The position numbers and the translations under genes were made by a program. Below are positions 51,867-59,996 of a stretch of DNA of 64,000 nucleotides, one piece after another. The stretch comes from Turicibacter sanguinis (GTDB taxonomy: Bacteria > Bacillota_I > Bacilli_A > MOL361 > Turicibacteraceae), in NCBI RefSeq assembly GCF_013046825.1, contig NZ_CP053187.1, positions 2,390,001 to 2,454,000 of the forward strand, given 5' to 3'. Position 1 is the first letter of the stretch. Each line of letters starts with the position of its first letter. The notes under the pieces were generated by a model, which was given only the letters and a program-made list of their open reading frames with translations, searched no databases and had not been told where the DNA came from.

Positions 51867-52123
51867 TTTTATTAATTATTCTTAATCTCATCAGCTTTAC
51901 ATTAATGTATGTCGATAAACAAAAAGCAATCAAAGGAGAGTGGCGAATCAGCGAGAAAACTTTATTCTTGAGTGCCGCTTGCTTTGGGGCTTATGGAATG
52001 TGGTTAGGCATGAATCAATTTCACCATAAGACCAAACATGTAAATTTCAGAGTATTTATTCCACTATTAATGATCATTGAAAGTGTCATCTTGTTTGTAC
52101 TGTATACGAAAGGGTGGTTTTAA
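51860..52123 (+). CDS. DUF1294 membrane protein
   Basis: This 87-residue protein has three hydrophobic segments and the DUF1294 motif set: DKQKAIKGEWRISEKTLFL, then a glycine-rich TM (CFGAYGMWLGMNQFHHKTKH) and a C-terminal TM. Function unknown. The start is GTG 51860 within the end of ybaK; RBS GGGAG. The pair is translated together. Confidence 0.88.
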   Translation: MLILLIILNLISFTLMYVDKQKAIKGEWRISEKTLFLSAACFGAYGMWLGMNQFHHKTKHVNFRVFIPLLMIIESVILFVLYTKGWF

Positions 52124-52230
52124 AAAAGTTTTTGATGAAAATTTACTTTCATTTTTTAAAAAGTAGAAGGACATAATTCATTTCATACATCATTAAATAT
52201 AAGTACTGTATTTTTTTAGAAGGCGTGGTC

Positions 52231-52430
52231 TTTCAATGTGTCTCTAAAGAAACCTATGAGATGAAACGTGTGTCGAACTCTTGTTAGAGACCCGATAAGG
52301 CTGTCTGTGTAGTCAGCAGTTGGATGTGTTTCATCAAGCAAGTGTCAAGCATTTGATAGAGAATGATCCCATCAATGATTTTAGGAAGAAATAAGTAGCA
52401 GACTAGGGCTTTTTTACCTAGTCTTTTTTT
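52231..52430 (+). ncRNA. Candidate structured non-coding RNA with terminator
   Basis: About 200 bases carry no ORF but several long-range complementary arms. GTCTCTAA (52240-52247) pairs with TTAGAGAC (52284-52291). GATGAAAC (52260-52267) pairs with GTTTCATC (52328-52335). These two cross, making a pseudoknot or alternative folds. A GGCTG/CAGC hairpin lies between, and a clear terminator GACTAGG/CCTAGTC-T7 (52401-52430) ends it. The DUF1294 gene ends 107 bases before the segment, so the terminator could also be its own. A possible small RNA or long 3' UTR. No known family. Confidence 0.4.
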
Positions 52431-52455
52431 AAGCTATAGTTTAATAATGGGTGGA

Positions 52456-52500
52456 TTTAAGAAAAAAGAAATAAATCTGTTTATTTCTTTTTTTCTTAAA
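52456..52500. repeat. Long AT-only inverted repeat
   Basis: Twenty bases (52456-52475) pair with 52480-52500 around TCTG, with one extra T in the right arm. Left arm is nearly all purine, right arm pyrimidine. It lies just after a terminator and 139 bases before the next start. The remaining gap (52501-52638) has only a 12-bp palindrome AAAGTCGACTTT at 52553-52564. Confidence 0.7.
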
Positions 52501-52638
52501 TTTGATGATGAACTGACTTCATTAAAGATTACATCGATTTTGTTTTGAGTTGTAAAGTCGACTTTTTTCTTTGTTTCATCATGAAAAGAGGAGTTTAAAC
52601 ATATGATTTAATAAATGAGAGGATAAGGAGAGAGAGGT

Positions 52639-52992
52639 ATGTTAAAAGAGTTAAATCAAATAAAAAATCAGCGTTATGGATATGTTCGTGTTAAATTGTT
52701 GATTGATTATTGGGAACATCTCTCGCAAATTAAATCGGTTGAAGTAGGAACCATAATTTATAAGGGGCGGCAGTTAGAGTATGGTGTGCTTGCCAAAGGA
52801 TGGAATCATCATGGAACTTATATTCAATTGCTGTATATTTTGAATTCCCCAAAAGATGAATACCACTTTTTAATTGGAAATGTGAAGGGTCCTGTAGAGG
52901 AGTATGAGGATTACCGATTAAAGATTGATGATGTAGTACCAATGAATGAATCTTTAATCGAGTATATTATTGATTTGAATCGATTATTATGA
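52639..52992 (+). CDS. Hypothetical protein, 117 aa
   Basis: This 117-residue soluble protein is not recognised. It reads as alternating strands and helices: LIDYWEHLSQIKSVEVGTIIYKG, LEYGVLAKGWNHHGTYIQLLYIL, DEYHFLIGNVKGPVEEYEDYRL, PMNESLIEYIIDLNRLL. A strong RBS (GGAGAGAG) precedes the ATG. Flanked by gene-poor sequence on both sides, it may be an accessory gene. Confidence 0.65.
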   Translation: MLKELNQIKNQRYGYVRVKLLIDYWEHLSQIKSVEVGTIIYKGRQLEYGVLAKGWNHHGTYIQLLYILNSPKDEYHFLIGNVKGPVEEYEDYRLKIDDVVPMNESLIEYIIDLNRLL

Positions 52993-53418
52993 GGGATTTT
53001 TTTAAAATTAAACGTTAGTTTTCTACGTGTCATACCTTTAAAAATTTTTACAGAAGAACGTCATTAAAAACAGATTGATTTGAAGGCTGTTATGATGGGG
53101 TTCTTTTTTTACTGTATTTTAAATAAGTATAGATGATAAAAAATCATTGATACGATTAGTTAGTATGGATAAATTTTTAATTTTAATTGTAGATCAGCAT
53201 TCTTATAAAGCAGAGATCTTTTAATCTACTCAGTGAAAGTTTTAGATTAATCATCTGTTTTTCATTCTCATTTAATAAGAATCAGAACGCAGGAAATGAG
53301 TTCTGATAGCTTTTTTATGGTGGCAAAGTTTTATTTTCTCTAGATCAGAGCAGGGAGCCTCACAAGTTTTTATTCTCTTTTTAATGGGTTAACCCCTGAA
53401 TGATAAGATACCGTCGGA
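52993..53418. other. Gene-poor gap with one terminator-like hairpin
   Basis: About 430 bases without a credible ORF. ATCAGAAC (53281-53288) pairs with GTTCTGAT (53300-53307), then AGC and T6: a likely terminator, 290 bases after the preceding gene, so a long 3' UTR or a small RNA could end there. TTAACCCCTGAATGATAAG follows before repeat copy B. Nothing else seen. Confidence 0.5.
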
Positions 53419-53525
53419 CTAAAAGTTTTATAACTGTGACTCATTCTAAACATGCAGGTTCCCTATTGTTTTGCTTGTAAAAACTATTCTCTCTCAACTG
53501 CTTGGTAAAAAGGTCTCTATTTAGA
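53419..53525 (+). repeat. Degenerate intergenic repeat, copy B
   Basis: Counterpart of copy A (51157-51266). CTAAAAGTTTTATA begins it, TTTTGC lies midway and CTATTTAGA (53517-53525) ends it; the distance between first and last block is 98 bases, against 101 in A. It precedes a CotA-like gene. Confidence 0.4.
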
Positions 53526-53535
53526 GAGAGTAGAA

Positions 53536-53679
53536 ATGAGGTTTATTTTTGAAGGAGAATGGGATGAATTTATTTTTTTAGATGCATTGTTTTTTTGAAA
53601 TAAGGAGATCACACTAACGCAAAATGAAGAGAAATTCATATTTTATATTATACGAGATTCCATAAGAGGAAGTGCTTAA
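53536..53679 (+). pseudogene. Short frame with in-frame TGA, possible gene remnant
   Basis: From ATG 53536 a protein-like frame runs MRFIFEGEWDEFIFLDALFF, then TGA (53596-53598), then continues in the same frame with about 27 protein-like codons, NKEITLTQNEEKFIFYIIRD and more, to TAA at 53677-53679. The composition is protein-like on both sides of the stop. It could be a decayed small gene; chance is not excluded. It is directly upstream of the CotA-like gene. Confidence 0.25.
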
Positions 53680-53681
53680 AC

Positions 53682-55277
53682 GTGAACGAAAATCACATCG
53701 ATAAACGGTCAACGAATTTAAAATGTAAACCACCTTATATTGATCCCTCAAATCCTGATAGTATCCCAAAATATATTGATCGACTCCCTATTCCCAAAAA
53801 AGCAGCACGTGAAATTTGTACTGAAACATATGATGCATACCGTATCACTATGAAGGAAGCGTTTCATACCTTCCATTCCTATTTTCCTAAAACGAAAGTT
53901 TGGGGATATAATGGAAAATATCCGGGTCCAACCATCGAGGCATTTAAAGATAGAATAACTTATATACGCTGGGAAAATAAATTGCCTGAAAAACATATCC
54001 TTCCCTATGATTACATGCTTCATGGGACCATAGATACACCTGAAGTTAAAACAGTTGTTCATGTTCATGGTGCTCATGTAGAGCCTGAAAGTGATGGCCA
54101 TCCGGAAGCCTGGTTTACTCAAGATTATGCGCTTAGAGGACCACACTTCACTAAGAGGGTATATCAATATACCAATCATCAACCTTCTACAATGTTGTGG
54201 TATCATGATCATGCCATGGGAAGTACGAGATTAAATGTATATGCTGGCTTGGCAGGATTATATCTGATTAGAGATGAATTAGAAGAAAGGTTAAATTTAC
54301 CGAAAGGTGCGTTTGAAATTCCAATTATCATCCAAGATAAATCGTTTAATCCAGATGGATCATTGTTATATCCTGAACCATTGATTAATCCAGATCCACC
54401 TGCTCCCATTACTGGATTTTTAGGTAATACTATTGTAGTTAATGGAAAGATTTGGCCATGTTTAGAAGTAGAGCCTCGTAAATATCGTTTGAGATTTCTG
54501 AATGCATCTAATGAAAGAAATTATGATTTAAGCTTTTCTAATGATGCCTCTTTTTATCAAATAGGAACTGATGGAGGATTTATAAAAGAAACGAATGAAA
54601 TCAAATCTTTTAAAATTTTCCCTGCTGAAAGAATCGATACCATTGTAGATTTTTCAGACTATAAAGGTAAAACGATTATTTTAAAAAATAACGGAGATGA
54701 CGTAGATTCCAATACGGCCGTTATTATGCAATTTAAAGTTTCCTCTAAACGTTCAAAACCCGATACTAGTGAGATTCCAACGAGACTTAATCCTTATGAC
54801 CATTTAACTGTAACAGATGCTGTTACTACTCGAACTTTAAGACTTGGAGCGAAGACTGATTCAAATGGAAATTTGATGCTTGATCCGGATGGGAGACTGA
54901 TACTTGTTTTAAATAATCGAATGTGGCATGAACCAACGACTGAGATTGTTAAAAGTGACACAATAGAAGTTTGGAATATAATTAATCCAACACCAGTTAC
55001 ACATCCGATTCATATCCACTTAGTTCAATTTCAAATATTATCTAGAACGTCGATTGAAACAGGAGAAGAACTTCCAATTCACTCGTATGAACAAGGATTT
55101 AAAGATACGGTTGAAGTACCTTCTGGAACCATTACAAGTGTTGCGATGCATTTTACTGGATTTACGGGTGAATACGTCTGGCATTGTCATTTGTTAGAAC
55201 ATGAAGATCACGATATGATGAGACCTTTACGTGTTATTGAAGGGAGCTTACCCAGTAGAGAAAATCCTATAGTATAA
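53682..55277 (+). CDS. cotA: Multicopper oxidase, CotA-like
   Basis: This 531-residue laccase-type enzyme has three cupredoxin domains and all four copper motifs: HVHGAHVEPESDGHPEAWF, WYHDHAMGSTRLNVYAGLAG, HPIHIHLVQF and HCHLLEHEDHDMM with the axial Met. These bind type 1, 2 and 3 coppers. It is closest in pattern to Bacillus CotA, a spore-coat laccase also known as bilirubin oxidase. No signal peptide, as in CotA, fits spore-coat deposition. The start is GTG 53682 with RBS GAGGAAG. Its surroundings are long gene-poor gaps, and Arg codon AGA is frequent, so it may be acquired. Confidence 0.92.
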   Translation: MNENHIDKRSTNLKCKPPYIDPSNPDSIPKYIDRLPIPKKAAREICTETYDAYRITMKEAFHTFHSYFPKTKVWGYNGKYPGPTIEAFKDRITYIRWENKLPEKHILPYDYMLHGTIDTPEVKTVVHVHGAHVEPESDGHPEAWFTQDYALRGPHFTKRVYQYTNHQPSTMLWYHDHAMGSTRLNVYAGLAGLYLIRDELEERLNLPKGAFEIPIIIQDKSFNPDGSLLYPEPLINPDPPAPITGFLGNTIVVNGKIWPCLEVEPRKYRLRFLNASNERNYDLSFSNDASFYQIGTDGGFIKETNEIKSFKIFPAERIDTIVDFSDYKGKTIILKNNGDDVDSNTAVIMQFKVSSKRSKPDTSEIPTRLNPYDHLTVTDAVTTRTLRLGAKTDSNGNLMLDPDGRLILVLNNRMWHEPTTEIVKSDTIEVWNIINPTPVTHPIHIHLVQFQILSRTSIETGEELPIHSYEQGFKDTVEVPSGTITSVAMHFTGFTGEYVWHCHLLEHEDHDMMRPLRVIEGSLPSRENPIV

Positions 55278-55601
55278 CGTAGGGGTTCACATGATTTGTC
55301 CTATTGATTCATTTAACGATGATTTACTAAAAGATAAATTCAAAACTAATGGTTTAAAGAGAATAAGAAAACAAGCAAATGATCGACTGAAGTCCGAAAT
55401 GATTTCACTCATTTTTTTTCTCTACTACTATTGATGAGAAATTAGGGACTCATCACTTAGGCATATAAAGCCAATTTAAATTTTAAACCTTAAGAGATTA
55501 TGATAGGACGATCTCAATGTCATTAGGATATTTTTTTATTGTGAAGTTATATAGGATTGAGTAAAATGAATGAAGGTAATTCAAAAGGTAGGGGAGTTTT
55601 T
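55278..55601. other. Gap without gene
   Basis: About 320 bases. GAAATGA/TCATTTT with T8 near 55396-55419 may end the multicopper oxidase transcript. No other feature recognised; an upstream in-frame TTG at 55557 has no RBS. Confidence 0.5.
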
Positions 55602-55874
55602 ATGCATTATGTCTATATTGTAGAATGTTCTGATCAAACTTTATATACGGGGTATGCAAAAGATGTCTTTAAAAGATTACATGAACATAATCATACAAAA
55701 GCAGGCGCAAAATACACTCGAAGTCGACGTCCAGTAGAGCTAAGATATATCGAAAACTTTAATTCTCGATCTGAGGCGTGTAAAAGGGAAAGTGAAATTA
55801 AAAGGTTAAAACGTGAAGAAAAATTAGAATTAATCAAAGAGTATATGGAAAAGGAGTCAATAAATTCATATTGA
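55602..55874 (+). CDS. GIY-YIG nuclease-domain protein (UPF0213)
   Basis: This 90-residue single-domain protein has YVYIVECSDQTLYTGYAKD (the GIY-YIG-like strands), the conserved Arg in FKRLHEHN, an AGAKYTRSRRPVEL block and ESEIKRLKREEK with the metal-binding Glu. UPF0213 proteins are small stand-alone nucleases of unclear role, possibly in DNA repair. ATG 55602 follows AGGGGAG; extra codons upstream lack RBS. The length is the family norm. A PerR promoter follows at once, so it ends alone. Confidence 0.9.
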   Translation: MHYVYIVECSDQTLYTGYAKDVFKRLHEHNHTKAGAKYTRSRRPVELRYIENFNSRSEACKRESEIKRLKREEKLELIKEYMEKESINSY

Positions 55875-55919
55875 CAAGCGTCATCTTTTTATTTATACTA
55901 TAACTAATAATCATTACTA
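55871..55919 (+). promoter_or_regulatory. perR promoter with PerR box
   Basis: TTGACA (55871-55876), a 17-base spacer and TATACT (55894-55899). TAATAATCATTACTA (55905-55919) fits the PerR box TTATAATNATTATAA at 11 of 14 positions and lies on the start site, consistent with autorepression. The -35 overlaps the end of the GIY-YIG gene. Confidence 0.7.
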
Positions 55920-56001
55920 TTATAAATATTGGATAGATTTGTTTAATTCACAAATATAAGTTATAAGTATCTAAAATAGATGATAAAGTTAGGTGATAAT
56001 T

Positions 56002-56388
56002 ATGAAGTATTCAAAACAGCGAGAAATGATCTTTAATTGTATTAAAGAAAATCCTATGCATTTAACGGCAGATGCCATTTATGAAATGTTAAAAAAAGAT
56101 AATCCAAATTTAAGTCTTGGAACGGTTTATCGTAATCTTTCTCAATTAGCTGAGCATAATATGATTCAAAAGGTAAGTATCGCAGGGTATCCGGATCGTT
56201 TTGATGGAACGCTACAAGATCACTTTCACTTTTTATGTTTAGAGTGTGGCGATATTCAAGATATTTTTATTGATGAATTATTTGATGTGGCAAAGGTAGT
56301 AGAAAACCAGGAAAATGTTCAAGTTCAATCATTTGATATGTCATTTAAAGGAATTTGTAGTAAATGTAAGGGACATAAAGTTAATTAA
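56002..56388 (+). CDS. perR: Peroxide-sensing regulator PerR
   Basis: This 128-residue Fur-family protein has a winged helix (LTADAIYEMLKKDNPNLSLGTVYRNLSQLAE). The metal region RFDGTLQDHFHFLCLECG holds the Asp and two His that in PerR bind regulatory Fe/Mn and are oxidised by peroxide. Zinc CxxC pairs are CLEC and CSKC. The PerR-like box at its promoter supports this call over Fur or Zur. ATG 56002 follows AGGTGAT. It would repress catalase/peroxidase-type genes, none of which are in the window. Confidence 0.87.
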   Translation: MKYSKQREMIFNCIKENPMHLTADAIYEMLKKDNPNLSLGTVYRNLSQLAEHNMIQKVSIAGYPDRFDGTLQDHFHFLCLECGDIQDIFIDELFDVAKVVENQENVQVQSFDMSFKGICSKCKGHKVN

Positions 56389-56394
56389 GGATAA

Positions 56395-56425
56395 AAAATT
56401 CGTCAGACTCGTGACGAATTTTTTT
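56395..56425 (+). terminator. Terminator after perR
   Basis: AATTCGTCA (56397-56405) pairs with TGACGAATT (56412-56420), followed by T-run. Confidence 0.92.
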
Positions 56426-56530
56426 GTTTTTGGATAGAAAATGATAACCAGTCATATCAAAAATGGATAAATTCAACTAAGATATGGATTTTTTTTAGCT
56501 CTTTTTATAGATTTAAATCTAACGCTTGAG

Positions 56531-56576
56531 TGAAGATATTTTTCAAGGTATATTGTAATTGTGAAACGTAATTTCA
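56531..56576 (+). promoter_or_regulatory. Two 15-bp palindromic sites before the RpiR gene
   Basis: TGAAGATATTTTTCA (56531-56545) and TGAAACGTAATTTCA (56562-56576) both have TGAA/TTCA arms in 15 bases. Their starts are 31 bases apart, about three helical turns, so bound dimers would face the same side. They are candidate operators for the RpiR-family protein encoded at 56694. Confidence 0.5.
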
Positions 56577-56693
56577 AATTAAAACGCGTTTAAATGGAAA
56601 TCAAATGTTGATCATAATGGACGAGTAAAAGATTAGCATTTGATTCTTTTATCGCTAACTTTGTAACCGTTAACATTAGGGGAGGGGATTGAA

Positions 56694-57515
56694 TTGAGTA
56701 GTAAGATAACCAGTATCATGCAAACACATTCAAGTGGATTTACAAAATCTGAAATCAAAATATGTCACTACATCAATTCACATCGAGAATCTGTGATGTA
56801 TCTATCGATTACGGAATTAGCGGAGTTAATCGGGGTCGGAGAGGCAACCATTCTACGCTTCTGTCGTAAGATAGGTTACAAAGGGTATCAAGATTTTAAG
56901 TTAGCTATGGCAAAAGAACCTGCTTTAAATTCCATTGAAAATCACGAACTATCATATATTGATAAACTCTACGAAATGATGATTAAATCATTAGAGAATA
57001 CTAAACATTTATTGGATGATCTGGAAATTAAACATGGATGTGCTCTCATCGAACAGACGAACAATGTTTATGTATATGGTGTTGGATCTTCAGGGCTTAG
57101 TGCTCGGGAAGCCAGTAGCAAATTTTTAAGGGTTGGGAAACATATCGAGGCTATTACAGACTCACATTTTCAGGCCATTAATAGTGCAACCTTAAGCCAA
57201 GAAGATGTTGTCATTGCTATTACGATAACAGGTAGTACAATCGATTTATTAGACTCTGTCAAAATTGCAAAGGAAAGAGGCTGTAAAATTATTGCAATTA
57301 CAAGCTATATTAAATCTCCCATTACTAAATATGCAGATGTTGTCTTACTTACTTCAGGAAAAGAAAATCCGTTAGAAGGTGGATCGTTATCCGCGAAAAT
57401 GTCACAGTTATTTATGATTGAACTATTGTGCATCGGATATATGATAAATAATGCAAAAGTCTCAGAAGAAATGAAAAACTTAACGGCAGGCGCAGTGGCA
57501 AATAAATTAAATTAG
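56694..57515 (+). CDS. RpiR/MurR-family sugar-responsive regulator
   Basis: This 273-residue regulator has an N-terminal HTH_6 domain (LSITELAELIGVGEATILRFCRKIGYKGYQDFKLAMA). The C-terminal SIS domain (about 125-260) binds sugar phosphates: VYGVGSSGLSAREASSKFLRVGK and VIAITITGSTIDLLDSVKIAKERG. It stands just before a sugar ABC importer in the same direction and probably regulates it in response to a sugar phosphate, perhaps an amino sugar. The start is TTG 56694 after GGGGAGGGGATTG. Whether it represses or activates is unknown. Confidence 0.9.
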   Translation: MSSKITSIMQTHSSGFTKSEIKICHYINSHRESVMYLSITELAELIGVGEATILRFCRKIGYKGYQDFKLAMAKEPALNSIENHELSYIDKLYEMMIKSLENTKHLLDDLEIKHGCALIEQTNNVYVYGVGSSGLSAREASSKFLRVGKHIEAITDSHFQAINSATLSQEDVVIAITITGSTIDLLDSVKIAKERGCKIIAITSYIKSPITKYADVVLLTSGKENPLEGGSLSAKMSQLFMIELLCIGYMINNAKVSEEMKNLTAGAVANKLN

Positions 57516-57546
57516 TGGGTTGATTACTTAAATTAGGTTAGTCCAG

Positions 57547-57562
57547 CGATAACTTATTATCG
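57547..57562 (+). promoter_or_regulatory. Inverted repeat CGATAA-N4-TTATCG
   Basis: CGATAA (57547-57552) and TTATCG (57557-57562) make a perfect inverted repeat 38 bases before the binding-protein gene. No T-run, so it is more likely an operator or a 5' stem than a terminator. Confidence 0.5.
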
Positions 57563-57599
57563 TTGTGTTTAACAATAGATACCTATAGGGGGAATAGTC

Positions 57600-58952
57600 A
57601 TGTTAAAGAAACGATTTTTATCGATGGTAACGTTATTAGCGCTTGGGACGCTAACCGTTGCTTGTGCACCAAAACTTGAACAACCAACGACAGATACATC
57701 AAATACCTCAACCGAGAGTACAAAACCAGAAACCTCGACCGAAACACCTAAAAATGAGGTAACAACCATTACGTTTTGGAATTTTCCAAACTTTGCAACC
57801 ATTGATGACACCGTAGGAAAATACGAAGAAGAAATGATTGCAGCTTTTGAAGCTAAAAATCCAGACATTAAAGTCAATTTAGAAATCATTTCATTTAATG
57901 ATGGACCAGCGAAAATTAATACAGCGATTGAAACCAATACTGCACCAGATGTTGTCTATGATGCACCAGGTCGTATTATTACTTGGGGAAATAACGGTGT
58001 TTTAGCCCCATTAAATGACATGTTTACAGAGGAGTTTAAAAATGATTTAGATCCAATGCTTTTAGATGCTGTACAAGGTCAAGATGATAATTATTATATG
58101 TATCCAATTAATACATCACCTTTTATGATGGCATTTAATAAAACGATGCTTGAAGAACTTGGGTTACTTGAGTTGTTACCATTAGATAATGAAACACGTG
58201 CCTGGACGGTTGCAGAGTATGAAACATTATTATCAGCATTAAAAGATGCTGGAAAAATTCCAGCGATTTTCTATGCAAAAAGTTCAGCGGGGGATCAAGG
58301 AACTCGTGCCTTCATTTCTAATCTTTATAACTCATGGATTACAAATGATGATTTAACAGCTTACCGTATCAATGATGAAGGTGGAGTTAAAGCCTTACAG
58401 TGGACGGTAGATGCGATTAAAAACGGATATTTAGTAAATGGTAGTGCGATGACATCAAGTGATGCGATTGACGAATTCGTAGCTGGACGTGCAGCAAGCA
58501 CCATTTTATTCTCACCAGGATTACTAAATAACAATAAAGAGAAAATGGATTTTGAAGTCGTATTCGTTCCTTATCCAAATGAAAGTGGAGAACCCTCACT
58601 TGAATACTTAATTGGTGGTCCTTGTGTATTTAATAGTGGAGACAGTGCACGTATCGAGGCCGCAAAACGTTTTGTTGATTTCATGGCTAATGATGAAGAA
58701 TGGGGTGTTAAAAATATTAAAGCGACTGGAACATTTGCCGCTCGAAAATCAATGACAGGATTATATGACGATGCAGAGTTACAGTACAATGCCTTAATGA
58801 CGTCATATTACGGGACTTACTACAATACCATTAGTGGATATGATGAAATGAGAACTTTATGGTTCCCAGCTCTTCAAGACGCAATTAACGGTGGAGATGT
58901 TCAATCTGCTCTGGATCATTTCGCAGAACAGGCGAATACCACAATAAAATAA
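57600..58952 (+). CDS. Sugar ABC transporter, substrate-binding lipoprotein
   Basis: This 450-residue lipoprotein has a signal peptide with a lipobox LTVAC (Cys about 22), a Thr/Ser/Glu-rich tether, then a family-1 solute-binding domain (SBP_bac_1): FEAKNPDIKVNLEI, DVVYDAPGRIITWGNNGVLAPL, PINTSPFMMAFNKTMLEELG and FVDFMANDEEWGVK. It binds an oligosaccharide or sugar outside the cell for the two permeases that follow. Substrate is not fixed by sequence. RBS AGGGGG. A perfect palindrome lies after its stop, which probably lowers downstream expression. Confidence 0.93.
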   Translation: MLKKRFLSMVTLLALGTLTVACAPKLEQPTTDTSNTSTESTKPETSTETPKNEVTTITFWNFPNFATIDDTVGKYEEEMIAAFEAKNPDIKVNLEIISFNDGPAKINTAIETNTAPDVVYDAPGRIITWGNNGVLAPLNDMFTEEFKNDLDPMLLDAVQGQDDNYYMYPINTSPFMMAFNKTMLEELGLLELLPLDNETRAWTVAEYETLLSALKDAGKIPAIFYAKSSAGDQGTRAFISNLYNSWITNDDLTAYRINDEGGVKALQWTVDAIKNGYLVNGSAMTSSDAIDEFVAGRAASTILFSPGLLNNNKEKMDFEVVFVPYPNESGEPSLEYLIGGPCVFNSGDSARIEAAKRFVDFMANDEEWGVKNIKATGTFAARKSMTGLYDDAELQYNALMTSYYGTYYNTISGYDEMRTLWFPALQDAINGGDVQSALDHFAEQANTTIK

Positions 58953-58958
58953 AAAAAT

Positions 58959-58984
58959 GACGTAGCCTAAATTTAGGCTACGTC
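58959..58984 (+). terminator. Perfect 26-base palindrome after binding-protein gene
   Basis: GACGTAGCCTAAA (58959-58971) and its exact complement TTTAGGCTACGTC (58972-58984) form a very stable stem without a T-run. It likely stabilises the upstream mRNA and attenuates the permease genes, so that the binding protein is in excess. Confidence 0.75.
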
Positions 58985-59032
58985 TAATTAAATCAAGAAC
59001 GAGAGTTGTTCAAAAATAATAGGGGGGAAGTC

Positions 59033-59977
59033 ATGGCGAGTATTAGTCAAAAACCACTTATGCCATCAGTCTCACAGACTAAAAATCAAAAACGTACCCT
59101 TTCACCTAAGATGCGTGAAACAATTGTTGGGTATTTGTTTTTATTACCGGCTTTAATCTTCTTTGGAATATTTGTTTTATTTCCAATTATTCAAGGCATT
59201 TATATTAGTTTTTATGATTATACGATGAGTACCTTCAATTTTATAGGGCTTCAAAACTACATCGACCTGATGTCAGATCAAGTGTTTACTAAATCACTTT
59301 GGAATACTGTTCTCTTAGTTATTGGAACGGTACCATTTATCATTGTATTTTCAATTTTTGTTTCAAATGCTATCTATGAACGCTCAGCCTTTACAAGATC
59401 ATTTTTTAGGGGAGTCTTTTACTTACCAGTGGTCACAGGGATTGTAAGTGTTACGGTTGTTTGGCAATGGATTTTTCATCCTTTACATGGGATTTTGAAT
59501 TATTTATTACAAAATATGGGGGTCATTGATAGTCCAATTTCATGGCTCGGAGATGCAAGATTTGCTTTAATTTCAGTGATGGTCGTTTTATTAACAACTT
59601 CTGTTGGACAGCCAATTATCTTGTATGTGGCATCACTTGGAAATATCCCGAAAGATTATAGTGAAGCAGCGCAGATTGATGGAGCAAATAATTGGCAGAT
59701 TTTTAGACATATTAAATGGCCGCTATTAATGCCAACGACCTTATATATTGTCGTGATATCAACCATTAACTCTTTCCAATGTTTCTCTTTAATTCAACTT
59801 TTAACAGCTGGAGGACCAAACTATTCAACTTCAACCGTGATGTATCTTGTTTATGAACGCTCATTTGTTTTAAATAAATATGGGTATGCTTCGGCAATGG
59901 GAGTTATTTTAGCGATCGTCATTGGGGTGTTCTCAATCATCCAATACAAGTTCTTTGGGAAAGATGTTGAATATTAA
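59033..59977 (+). CDS. Sugar ABC permease, MalF/MsmF-type
   Basis: This 314-residue permease has six TM helices. The EAA loop is YSEAAQIDGANNWQIFRHIKWPLLMPT, where the sugar importers dock their ATPase. QNYIDLMSDQVFTKSLWNTV is typical of the CUT1 group. ATG 59033 follows GGGGGGAAG; a TTG at 59006 has no RBS. It is the second gene of the SBP-permease-permease operon. Confidence 0.94.
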   Translation: MASISQKPLMPSVSQTKNQKRTLSPKMRETIVGYLFLLPALIFFGIFVLFPIIQGIYISFYDYTMSTFNFIGLQNYIDLMSDQVFTKSLWNTVLLVIGTVPFIIVFSIFVSNAIYERSAFTRSFFRGVFYLPVVTGIVSVTVVWQWIFHPLHGILNYLLQNMGVIDSPISWLGDARFALISVMVVLLTTSVGQPIILYVASLGNIPKDYSEAAQIDGANNWQIFRHIKWPLLMPTTLYIVVISTINSFQCFSLIQLLTAGGPNYSTSTVMYLVYERSFVLNKYGYASAMGVILAIVIGVFSIIQYKFFGKDVEY

Positions 59978-59996
59978 GAGATAGGAGGGGATTAAT

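Noticed and set aside
56441-56462. TGATA-N8-TATCA as a Fur box
   Set aside because: Arms fit but spacing differs from the 7-1-7 Fur pattern, and it lies right after the perR terminator with the next start 230 bases on.
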